Source: Patescibacteria group bacterium
GTDB taxonomy: Bacteria > Patescibacteriota > Minisyncoccia > Minisyncoccales > UBA10102
DNA length: 17,689 nt
Direction: 5' to 3'
NCBI GenBank assembly: GCA_018816925.1
Contig: JAHIUP010000022.1
Coordinates: 1-17,689, forward strand
Below are positions 12,269 through 17,689 of the stretch, in pieces. A model generated the notes under the pieces. It saw only the letters and a list, made by a program, of their open reading frames with translations. It was not told the origin of the DNA and made no database searches. Numbering within the stretch: position 1 is the first letter of the stretch; the number at the start of each line of letters is the position of its first letter. The position numbers were made by a program, and so were the translations under genes.

Positions 12269-12679
12269 ATGCCAACCATTCATCAACTCGTGAAAAAGGG
12301 AAGAAAAAAGGGGAAAGCGAAGAGCAAAAGCCCTGCCCTTGCTTTTGGGTTTAACACGAAGAAGAATCGTCCCACCCGCTACGCATCTTCCTTCAAGCGC
12401 GGCGTGTGCTTAAAGGTATTCACTATGACCCCTAAGAAGCCGAACTCCGCCCTGCGAAAGGTGGCGAGGGTGCGCTTGAGCAACGGCATGGAGACCACTG
12501 CCTACATCCCTGGACAGGGACACAGTCTTCAGGAGCACTCCGTGGTTCTTCTGCGAGGAGGGCGCGTGAAAGACCTTCCCGGCGTGCGCTACCATGTGGT
12601 GCGCGGCAAGCTGGATGCGGGGGGAGTGGAAGGAAGGAAGCAGGAACGCAGTAAGTACGGAACTAAACGGCCTAAATAA
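12269..12679 (+). CDS. rpsL: 30S ribosomal protein S12
   Basis: The decoding-centre protein, 136 aa against 124 in E. coli. Conserved blocks are TPKKPNSALRKVARVRL (54-70), the streptomycin-related loop whose Lys43 equivalent is Lys56 or Lys57; PGQGHSLQEHS (81-91); and GGRVKDLPGVRYH (97-109) with Asp102, the methylthiolation site in other bacteria. The extra residues form a segment FNTKKNRPTRYAS (28-40) before KRGVC, a pattern I associate with Patescibacteria S12. The start MPTIHQLVKK is the family start; a TTG at 12260 lies in the -10 region and is rejected. First gene of the cluster. Confidence 0.97.
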   Translation: MPTIHQLVKKGRKKGKAKSKSPALAFGFNTKKNRPTRYASSFKRGVCLKVFTMTPKKPNSALRKVARVRLSNGMETTAYIPGQGHSLQEHSVVLLRGGRVKDLPGVRYHVVRGKLDAGGVEGRKQERSKYGTKRPK

Positions 12680-12681
12680 AC

Positions 12682-12841
12682 TATAATGCTCGGCAACTAT
12701 CGCTCGAAATACTGCTCCCAAGAATCACCCCTCTCGCGGCCCAGCCGCCGCTCTGGGGTTGCGCTCTCACCCTGCCACTCCGACGTTCGTCGGAGACCAT
12801 GCTGGCGGGGTTCCGAGAGCTTCCTGGAGAGCAGTATCTCC
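12682..12841 (+). ncRNA. Candidate structured cis-RNA, copy A (rpsL-rpsG spacer)
   Basis: Starts with the conserved block TATAATGCTCGGCAAC (12682-12697). Possible helices: P1 ATACTGCTC/GAGCAGTAT (12709-12717 with 12829-12837); P2 ACCCC/GGGGT (12727-12731 with 12755-12759), capped by GCGGC-CCA-GCCGC (12736-12748); P3 GCTCTC/GAGAGC (12763-12768 with 12815-12820); P4 CCCTGCCA/TGGCGGGG (12770-12777 with 12803-12810, one G.U); P5 CTCCGAC/GTCGGAG with loop GTTC (12778-12795). The bulge ACCATGC (12796-12802) sits between P5 and P4. An alternative GGAGA/TCTCC hairpin (12826-12841) would disrupt P1. The spacer is where S7 binds to autoregulate in E. coli. Copy B matches helix for helix. Confidence 0.68.
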
Positions 12842-12850
12842 TCGCGTTTT

Positions 12851-12878
12851 ACAAGCTACAAGCTACCAGCTATCAGCT
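12851..12878 (+). repeat. Four tandem 7-bp repeats before rpsG
   Basis: ACAAGCT, ACAAGCT, ACCAGCT, ATCAGCT run head to tail, ending five bases before the rpsG ATG. They occupy the place where a Shine-Dalgarno would be, and none of the units contains one. Confidence 0.75.
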
Positions 12879-12883
12879 AATTC

Positions 12884-13357
12884 ATGGCAGAGAATAAATA
12901 TCCCATGCGCCAGCCGGCTCCCGACCTCGTGTACGGGAGTGGGGACGTCGCAAAACTCATCAACCACGTGATGCGCCAAGGAAAGAAGTCCGTCGCCCGC
13001 AAAATTGTGTACGGCGCCTTTGATAGAATAAAAGAGCAAACAAAACAGGACCCCCTCCTCGTTTTCCAAAAGGCAGTGGAGAACGTGGCGCCGCCAATGG
13101 AGGTGCGGCCCCGCAGGGTTGGAGGAGCTACCTACCAGGTGCCCGTGGAGGTGAAAGGCGGGAGGCGCATGAGTTTGGCCTTTCGCTGGATTATTCAGTC
13201 GGCAAAAGCGAAGAAAGGGAAGCCCATGAGAATAAAATTGGCTGACGAGATAGCCGCCGCCGCCAAGGGAGAGGGAGAGGCGGTGCGCAAGCGAGAGCAG
13301 GTACAGCGTATGGCAGAAGCGAACCGCGCTTTTGCGCACTTTGCGAGACCCAGATAA
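12884..13357 (+). CDS. rpsG: 30S ribosomal protein S7
   Basis: A 157-aa primary 16S rRNA-binding protein that nucleates the 30S head. Recognisable blocks are DLVYGSGDVAKLINHVMRQGKKSVARKIVYGAFD (14-47), ENVAPPMEVRPRRVGGATYQVPVEV (66-90) with the family's conserved RRVGGATYQVP, and the C-terminal MAEANRAFAHFARPR. The length matches the family. The start follows four 7-bp repeats and lacks a Shine-Dalgarno. S7 is the translational repressor of the str operon in E. coli; here the related RNA structures before and after this gene make a similar feedback loop an attractive idea, without direct proof. Confidence 0.97.
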   Translation: MAENKYPMRQPAPDLVYGSGDVAKLINHVMRQGKKSVARKIVYGAFDRIKEQTKQDPLLVFQKAVENVAPPMEVRPRRVGGATYQVPVEVKGGRRMSLAFRWIIQSAKAKKGKPMRIKLADEIAAAAKGEGEAVRKREQVQRMAEANRAFAHFARPR

Positions 13358-13358
13358 T

Positions 13359-13501
13359 TATGATGCTCGGCAACGACGTTCTCAACAACCGATTCTCAAA
13401 ACCCCAGCGTGGTTTTGGAATCTGCGCTCTCCCCAGCCGGACTCCGCTTCGCGGAGACCTTGCTCCGGCTGGGTCCGAGGGCTTGTTTCAAACGCATTGC
13501 C
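13359..13501 (+). ncRNA. Candidate structured cis-RNA, copy B (rpsG-fusA spacer)
   Basis: Opens with TATGATGCTCGGCAAC (13359-13374), 15 of 16 bases as in copy A. Helices: P0 GGCAA/TTGCC (13369-13373 with 13497-13501); P1 CGTT plus AACAA with TTGTT plus AACG (13377-13388 with 13483-13494); P2 GATTC-CAAAACC with GGTTTTG-GAATC (13391-13422, one bulged T); P3 GCTCTC/GAGGGC (13426-13431 with 13477-13482, one G.U); P4 CCCAGCCGGA/TCCGGCTGGG (13432-13441 with 13464-13473); P5 CTCCGC-TTC-GCGGAG (13442-13456). Bulge ACCTTGC (13457-13463). P1, P2, P4 and P5 differ in sequence from copy A but keep pairing, which is covariation between the two copies. The remaining 59 bases to fusA show nothing clear. Confidence 0.7.
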
Positions 13502-13560
13502 TCGCCTCCTTTCCGATTCATTCCTGCGCGTCAATGTGGATGTAAGCGTATTTTTATCCT

Positions 13561-15669
13561 ATGCCTAGACAATATCCTATTGAACGCGTCCGTGATATCG
13601 GTATCATAGCCCACATTGACGCCGGGAAGACCACCACGACCGAGCGTATTTTGTTTTACACGGGCATTTCCCACAAGATAGGGGAGGTGCATGAGGGGGC
13701 TGCCATTATGGACTGGATGGCTCAAGAGCGTGAGCGCGGCATCACCATAACTTCGGCTGCCACCACGTGCTTCTGGGTTCCCACGTACCTGAACTCCAAG
13801 AGTAAGGAGGACGAGTACCGCATTAATATCATTGACACGCCGGGCCATATTGACTTCACCGTGGAAGTACAGCGTTCCCTCCGTATCCTGGACGGGGCGG
13901 TTGTGGTTTTTGACGGGGTGGCGGGCGTGGAACCGCAGTCGGAAACCGTGTGGCGCCAGGCAGATAAGTTTGAGGTGCCGCGCATCTGCTTTATCAACAA
14001 GATTGACAGGACTGGCGCTTCCTTTGAAAAGGCCCTCCAGTCCATTGAACAGAAGCTCACCCCGAACGCCATCACCCTCCAGCTCCCCATAGGAGAGGAG
14101 GAGCGCTTTGAAGGTGTTGTAGACCTACTTTCCCAGAAGGCCTATGCCTTTGGAGGGGACTTTGGTCAGGAGATGACGGAACGCGCCATACCCGAGGAGC
14201 TTCGGCCCCAAGTGGACGCCGCCCGAGAGAAGCTCGTGGAGAAGATAGCGGCGGAAGATGAGCGGCTCATGGAGAAGTACCTTGGCGGGCAGGAGGTTTC
14301 CGTAGAAGAACTCAAGGAGGTTTTGCGCAAGGCGGTGCTTTCTTCAAAGCTAGTTCCGGTGTTTGTGGGTTCTTCTCTTAAGAACAAGGGAGTACAGCTT
14401 TTGCTGGACGCGGTGGTGGATTACTTGCCAAGCCCAGTAGACAGGCCTCCCGTGGAGGGCGTGGAGCCCAAGAAAGGGGAGACGGTTACTCGGGAACCCT
14501 CGGACACCGCTCCTTTTTCCGGTCTCGCCTTCAAGATTGCCACTGACCCCTATGTGGGTTCTTTAACCTATTTTCGTGTGTACTCGGGTACCCTTAAGAA
14601 GGGTTCCTATGTGCTCAATACCATGACCGGAGAGCGGGAGCGCATCAGTCGACTCTTGCTTATGCATGCCGCCGAGCGTGAAGAGGTGGAGGAGCTGTAT
14701 GCCGGAGACATTGCGGCCACCGTGGGACTCAAGAACACGAGCACCGGGCACACGCTCTCCGACGAGGCGCACCCAATTATCTTAGAGCAGATTTCTTTCC
14801 CAGAACCCGTCATTTCCCAGCGCCTAGAACCAAAGACGAAGGCAGACCAGGAAAAGATGTCAGAATCTCTCAAGCGTTTAATGGACGAAGATCCGACCTT
14901 CCGGGTGCATACAGACCTCGATACCGGAGAGATTATTATCTCGGGTATGGGAGAGCTCCACTTGGATATTCTCGTGGACCGGCTCAAGAGGGAGTTCTTC
15001 GTGGAGGCGAATGTGGGAAGGCCCCAGGTTTCCTACAAGGAAGCAATCCGGAATGAGGCGGAGGCAGAGGGTAAGTATGTGAAGCAGTCGGGCGGAAGAG
15101 GCCAGTACGGTCACGTGTACTTGCGCGTCAAGCCAAAGGAGCGGGGAGAGGGATTCAGCTTCGTGAATGCGATCAAAGGGGGAGCTATTCCCCAGGAGTA
15201 CATTCCCGCGGTGGGAAAGGGGGTGAAGGAGGCCATGGATAAGGGCGTGCTTGCGGGATATCCGGTTATTGATGTAGAGGCAACTCTATTTGACGGTTCC
15301 TATCATGAGGTTGACTCCTCGGAGCTTGCATTCAAGATTGCCGCCTCCATGGCATTTCAAGAGGCAGCCCGCAAGGCAGGGATTATGCTCTTGGAGCCCG
15401 TGATGCGCTTGGAGGTCGCCATTCCAGCCGAGTTCCTCGGGGATGTCATTGGGGATTTGTCGAGTCGCAGGGGGAAAGTAGAGGATACGGAGGATCGCTT
15501 GGCTCTAAAGCTTATACACGCAACGGTGCCGTTAGCTGAGATGTTTGGATACGCCACTTCTCTAAGGTCCTTGACGGAAGGGAGAGGAACCTTTACGATG
15601 GAGTTCAACGCCTACGAAGAGACCCCGCCCTCCATTGCGCAAGAGGTGGCAGAGGGGAAGAGAAGGTAA
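13561..15669 (+). CDS. fusA: Translation elongation factor G
   Basis: The 702-aa translocase GTPase, full length for the family. G-domain motifs: G1 AHIDAGKT (17-24), switch I RGITIT (59-64), G3 DTPGH (92-96) and G4 NKID (146-149). Domain II, the III/V folds (GMGELHLDILVDRL) and domain IV (SGGRGQYGHVYLRV, then GVKEAMDKGVLAGYPVIDVEATLFDGSYHEVDSS) follow in normal order. Between ITSAATTCFW and INIIDTPGH it has a slightly longer strand region (VPTYLNSKSKEDEYR) than E. coli. No Shine-Dalgarno precedes the ATG (TATTTTTATCCT). It is preceded by structured element B and followed after 8 bases by a small gene. Confidence 0.98.
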   Translation: MPRQYPIERVRDIGIIAHIDAGKTTTTERILFYTGISHKIGEVHEGAAIMDWMAQERERGITITSAATTCFWVPTYLNSKSKEDEYRINIIDTPGHIDFTVEVQRSLRILDGAVVVFDGVAGVEPQSETVWRQADKFEVPRICFINKIDRTGASFEKALQSIEQKLTPNAITLQLPIGEEERFEGVVDLLSQKAYAFGGDFGQEMTERAIPEELRPQVDAAREKLVEKIAAEDERLMEKYLGGQEVSVEELKEVLRKAVLSSKLVPVFVGSSLKNKGVQLLLDAVVDYLPSPVDRPPVEGVEPKKGETVTREPSDTAPFSGLAFKIATDPYVGSLTYFRVYSGTLKKGSYVLNTMTGERERISRLLLMHAAEREEVEELYAGDIAATVGLKNTSTGHTLSDEAHPIILEQISFPEPVISQRLEPKTKADQEKMSESLKRLMDEDPTFRVHTDLDTGEIIISGMGELHLDILVDRLKREFFVEANVGRPQVSYKEAIRNEAEAEGKYVKQSGGRGQYGHVYLRVKPKERGEGFSFVNAIKGGAIPQEYIPAVGKGVKEAMDKGVLAGYPVIDVEATLFDGSYHEVDSSELAFKIAASMAFQEAARKAGIMLLEPVMRLEVAIPAEFLGDVIGDLSSRRGKVEDTEDRLALKLIHATVPLAEMFGYATSLRSLTEGRGTFTMEFNAYEETPPSIAQEVAEGKRR

Positions 15670-15677
15670 GAAGCCCT

Positions 15678-15884
15678 ATGGATCTAAAAGCAATTAAAGA
15701 CATTCTCAAGCACGGGGGAGGAAAGATTGTTATCGTGGAGGAAGACCGTCCCACGTTTGTGGTGTTTACTTTTGAGGAGTACTTAAAGGAGATTGGGAAA
15801 GTGGAGTCCTCGCCCAGAAGAGTGGAGCCCGCGGCAGAAGAGAGTTCCGCAGAAGAGCTCACCATTGAGGACCTTCCCATCTAG
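15678..15884 (+). CDS. Small Phd/antitoxin-like protein between fusA and tuf
   Basis: A 68-aa acidic protein. The N-terminal half MDLKAIKDILKHGGGKIVIVEEDRPTFVVFTFEEYLKEIG reads like the start of a Phd/YefM-type fold: a short helix, then a hairpin with 'x-P-x-x-V-V-x-x-FEEY', as in antitoxins that end that part with a SxEEY. The C-terminal half is low-complexity (SSPRRVEPAAEESSAEE) and ends in LTIEDLPI. No toxin gene is adjacent, so the toxin-antitoxin label is not supported. I think similar small proteins occur in Parcubacteria genomes, but cannot verify it. AGAAGG lies upstream of the ATG. Its position inside the translation operon is unusual and suggests a household role. Confidence 0.7.
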   Translation: MDLKAIKDILKHGGGKIVIVEEDRPTFVVFTFEEYLKEIGKVESSPRRVEPAAEESSAEELTIEDLPI

Positions 15885-15888
15885 TTGC

Positions 15889-15916
15889 TTGACTTTCCTT
15901 TACCCCTCTGTATAAT
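15889..15916 (+). promoter_or_regulatory. Internal promoter of tuf
   Basis: TTGACT (15889-15894), 16-bp spacer and a perfect TATAAT (15911-15916). The start near 15923 gives a short A/T-rich leader with a second TATAAT at 15934-15939. It lets EF-Tu be made in excess of the upstream genes. Confidence 0.78.
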
Positions 15917-15950
15917 GAGGGAGTTATATACAATATAATTTTTATTTGCT

Positions 15951-17144
15951 ATGGCAGAGAAATTTGAACGCACCAAGCCCCACGTAAACGTCGGCACCAT
16001 TGGACACGTGGACCACGGCAAGACCACACTGTCGGCCGCAATCCTTCATGTACTTAAGATGAAGGGATTTCGGGCTTCCGAGAAGTCGGTGGACCAGATT
16101 GATGCGGCTCCCGAAGAGAAACAGCGAGGGATTACCATTAACATCGCGCACCTGGAGTACGAGACAGAGAAGCGCCACTATGCGCACATTGACGCTCCCG
16201 GGCACGCCGACTACGTAAAGAACATGATTACGGGGGCAGCTCAAATGGATGGAGCCATCCTTGTGGTCTCCGCCGCCGACGGCCCTATGCCCCAAACGAG
16301 AGAGCATATCCTGCTTGCCCGCCAGGTGGGACTCCCATCTGTCGTGGTATTCCTTAATAAAGTGGATATGGTAGACGACCCCGAAATGGTTGAACTTGTG
16401 GAGTCGGAAGTGCGGGAGCTTCTCAAGAAGTATGGGTATCCTGGAGACGAGACCCCCGTGATACGAGGTTCTGCCCTCAAGGCCTTGGAAACGAGTTCTC
16501 TGGATGATGAAGCAGTTAAGCCAATTCTGGAGCTTATGAGCGCGGTGGATGAGTATATTCCCGAGCCAGTCCGGGATATAGACAAGCCCTTTCTTATGGC
16601 AGTAGAAGACGTATTCTCCATTCAGGGGAGGGGTACGGTAGCCACCGGAAGAATAGAGCGCGGGGTGGTGCACCCCAACGAAGAGGTGGAGCTCGTGGGA
16701 CTTGGAGAGACGAGGAAGACCACGGTTGTGAGCGCGGAGATGTTCAACAAGGAATTGGATGAGGGAAGGGCGGGAGACAACGTAGGAATCCTTTTGAGGG
16801 GCGTTGAGAAGGATGATATCGAGCGCGGGCAGGTACTCGCGAAGCCCGGCTCCGTTACTCCCCACACGGAATTTGAGACCGAGGTATATGTGCTTACGAA
16901 GGAGGAAGGAGGAAGGCACACTCCGTTTTTCTCCGGCTACAAGCCCCAGTTTTACTTTCGTACCACGGACGTGACGGGAGAAGTGACGCTTCCGGAAGGA
17001 ACGGAAATGGTGATGCCCGGCGATACGGTGAATGTGAAGGTAAAGCTCCAGGCGCCTATTGCCATGGAGGAGCAGCAGCGGTTCGCAATCCGCGAGGGAG
17101 GCAGGACCGTTGGAGCAGGTGTCGTGACGAAGGTGGTGCAGTAA
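15951..17144 (+). CDS. tuf: Translation elongation factor Tu
   Basis: The 397-aa GTPase that brings aminoacyl-tRNA to the ribosome. Motifs: GHVDHGKT (18-25), RGITIN (59-64), DAPGH (81-85) and NKVD (136-139). Domains II and III follow, with GRGTVATGRIERG and the C-terminal GGRTVGAGVVTKVVQ. The usual Cys81 of DCPGH is Ala, as in a number of other bacteria. The ATG is preceded by A/T-rich sequence and no Shine-Dalgarno; the strong promoter at 15889 is 35 bases from it. rpsJ follows after 16 bases. Confidence 0.98.
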   Translation: MAEKFERTKPHVNVGTIGHVDHGKTTLSAAILHVLKMKGFRASEKSVDQIDAAPEEKQRGITINIAHLEYETEKRHYAHIDAPGHADYVKNMITGAAQMDGAILVVSAADGPMPQTREHILLARQVGLPSVVVFLNKVDMVDDPEMVELVESEVRELLKKYGYPGDETPVIRGSALKALETSSLDDEAVKPILELMSAVDEYIPEPVRDIDKPFLMAVEDVFSIQGRGTVATGRIERGVVHPNEEVELVGLGETRKTTVVSAEMFNKELDEGRAGDNVGILLRGVEKDDIERGQVLAKPGSVTPHTEFETEVYVLTKEEGGRHTPFFSGYKPQFYFRTTDVTGEVTLPEGTEMVMPGDTVNVKVKLQAPIAMEEQQRFAIREGGRTVGAGVVTKVVQ

Positions 17145-17160
17145 AAGAATATTCAAGAAG

Positions 17161-17496
17161 ATGGCGCAGCGTACCAAGAACGTTCCAGAGACCCAGCAGC
17201 GGCTGCGGATTAGGATTTCTGCCTATGACCATAAGGTCATAGATACCTCCTCGCGCCAAATCATTGAGGCCATACTGCGCCAGGGAGCGGAAGTGGTGGG
17301 GCCCGTGCCCTTGCCAGCGGAGATAAAGAAGTACACGGTGAACCGCTCCCCGTTTGTGCACAAGGACTCTCGGGAGCAGTTTGAGATGCGTATCCACAAA
17401 CGCATCATAGACATTCCCAACCCCAATCAGAAAGTAATAGACGCCTTGTCTAATCTCAACCTTCCCGCTGGAGTGGATATTGAAATAAAAATGTAG
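17161..17496 (+). CDS. rpsJ: 30S ribosomal protein S10
   Basis: A 111-aa S10 (also NusE in other bacteria, part of antitermination complexes). Blocks: RLRIRISAYDHKVIDTSSRQIIEAILRQGAEVVGPVPLPAEIKKYTVNRSPFVHKDSREQFEMRIHKRIIDI, where PLP and the SPFVHKDSREQFE loop are the family marks, ending in LNLPAGVDIEIKM. The N-terminus has about ten extra residues (MAQRTKNVPETQQR) before the first strand. The gene closes the cluster: hairpins and a terminator start four bases after the stop, so here S10 is cut off from the rplC-rplD-rplW genes that follow it in E. coli. Confidence 0.96.
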   Translation: MAQRTKNVPETQQRLRIRISAYDHKVIDTSSRQIIEAILRQGAEVVGPVPLPAEIKKYTVNRSPFVHKDSREQFEMRIHKRIIDIPNPNQKVIDALSNLNLPAGVDIEIKM

Positions 17497-17499
17497 CTA

Positions 17500-17518
17500 T
17501 CCTTAGCCAGGCTAAGGA
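17500..17518 (+). other. Hairpin just after rpsJ
   Basis: TCCTTAGC and GCTAAGGA pair around CAG, four bases after the rpsJ stop. It has no T-run and sits seven bases before the terminator, where it could protect the mRNA 3' end or be a processing site. Confidence 0.6.
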
Positions 17519-17524
17519 ACCAAC

Positions 17525-17545
17525 AACCGCCGCAAGGCGGTTTTT
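17525..17545 (+). terminator. Rho-independent terminator of the str cluster
   Basis: AACCGCC-GCAA-GGCGGTT with a GCAA tetraloop and a run of five T. It ends transcription behind rpsJ. Confidence 0.92.
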
Positions 17546-17587
17546 GGTGTGGGAGGGATTGTTTTGATTCTGCTAAAGAGGCATGGT

Positions 17588-17620
17588 GGGGTATATTAAC
17601 CCCGCCTTGGTTTAGCCAAG
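17588..17620. other. Two small inverted repeats upstream of the last gene
   Basis: GGGGT/ACCCC around ATATTA (17588-17603) and CTTGG/CCAAG around TTTAG (17606-17620) lie side by side in the gap before the next promoter. The role is unknown; they could be regulator sites. Confidence 0.4.
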
Positions 17621-17633
17621 TTATCCACGGGCC

Positions 17634-17668
17634 TTGACAGGGGAGAATAATTAGTAGTAAAATACTAC
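17634..17668 (+). promoter_or_regulatory. Promoter with operator-like inverted repeat over the -10 box
   Basis: TTGACA (17634-17639), 18-bp spacer and TAAAAT (17658-17663). The inverted repeat GTAGTA-AAA-TACTAC (17654-17668) covers the -10 box, so a bound dimer would block RNA polymerase. ATG 17673 is 10 nt after the -10, near-leaderless. Confidence 0.65.
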
Positions 17669-17672
17669 CAGT

Positions 17673-17689
17673 ATGAAAATAGGATATAT
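17673..17689 (+). CDS. Start of a CDS cut by the window end
   Basis: ATG followed by codons for MKIGY and then AT, where the window ends. The start is supported by the promoter placed 10 nt upstream. Nothing can be said about its product; the operator-like repeat over its promoter suggests a tightly regulated, perhaps self-regulated, gene. Confidence 0.5.

Noticed and set aside
12682..12687. TATAAT as an internal promoter of rpsG
   Set aside because: No acceptable -35 at 16-18 bp. The block is better explained as part of the conserved 16-nt opening of the two RNA elements, although a weak promoter is not excluded.
15942..17177. 411-aa minus-strand ORF opposite tuf
   Set aside because: His- and Leu-rich antisense reading of EF-Tu, a common artefact of its codon use.
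17673..17689. Serine recombinase start (MKIGYARVS type)
   Set aside because: Only MKIGY is visible and the next codon begins AT, not GC, so the usual Ala does not follow; too little sequence for a call.

Overview
The window looks like chromosomal DNA from an uncultivated Patescibacteria (Candidate Phyla Radiation) bacterium, most likely Parcubacteria-like. The grounds are indirect: a ribosomal protein S12 with an extra segment before the KRGVC motif, a tiny DUF5679-type zinc protein, a stand-alone winged-helix/Cas2-like protein of the PaaX type, compact operons with 1-nt spacings or 1-nt overlaps, a tRNA without encoded CCA, and several promoters whose -10 box lies 7-10 nt before the ATG, implying leaderless mRNAs. 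No 16S rRNA is present, so the assignment is an inference.

Layout. (1) 1-3027: oxidative pentose phosphate genes gnd and pgl. They are separated by a 1.4-kb module holding a C39-like cysteine peptidase and a winged-helix/Cas2-like protein, with four copies of an ACGATCGT-centred palindrome in the gaps. (2) 3078-6675: a tightly packed set of a 6-7-TM membrane protein, thioredoxin reductase, a ZIP metal transporter, a membrane-anchored DsbA-like oxidoreductase and a VKOR-like protein. The last two form a complete envelope disulfide-forming pair, with the reductase gene next to them. (3) 6776-7790: a cold-shock protein with a strong promoter, a structured leader and a terminator, then two very small CxxC proteins and a second terminator. 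(4) 7815-9970: a ComEC-type metallo-beta-lactamase-fold protein, a nucleoside diphosphate kinase with an insertion, and a YfbR-like HD phosphohydrolase. (5) 9945-10312, minus strand: tRNA-Pro(GGG) followed after 2 nt by a 97-aa ORF. (6) 10355-11294: an endonuclease/exonuclease/phosphatase-family protein with the only consensus Shine-Dalgarno in the window. (7) 11312-12226: rpmB (minus) and an M50 protease (plus) from back-to-back promoters. (8) 12231-17545: the str cluster rpsL-rpsG-fusA-(small Phd-like protein)-tuf-rpsJ, closed by a terminator. (9) 17588-17689: a new promoter with an operator-like inverted repeat and the first codons of another gene.

The most unusual signal is a pair of related RNA-structure candidates, one between rpsL and rpsG and one between rpsG and fusA. 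Both begin with nearly the same 16-nt block (TATRATGCTCGGCAAC). Both can fold into the same nested arrangement of helices, with base changes that keep the pairing, and both carry a conserved ACCWTGC bulge. They may be cis-regulatory RNAs, for instance targets of S7 autoregulation, present twice in one operon. The second strong signal is the palindrome family around the winged-helix/Cas2-like gene, which may be its operator set or the footprint of a small inserted module.
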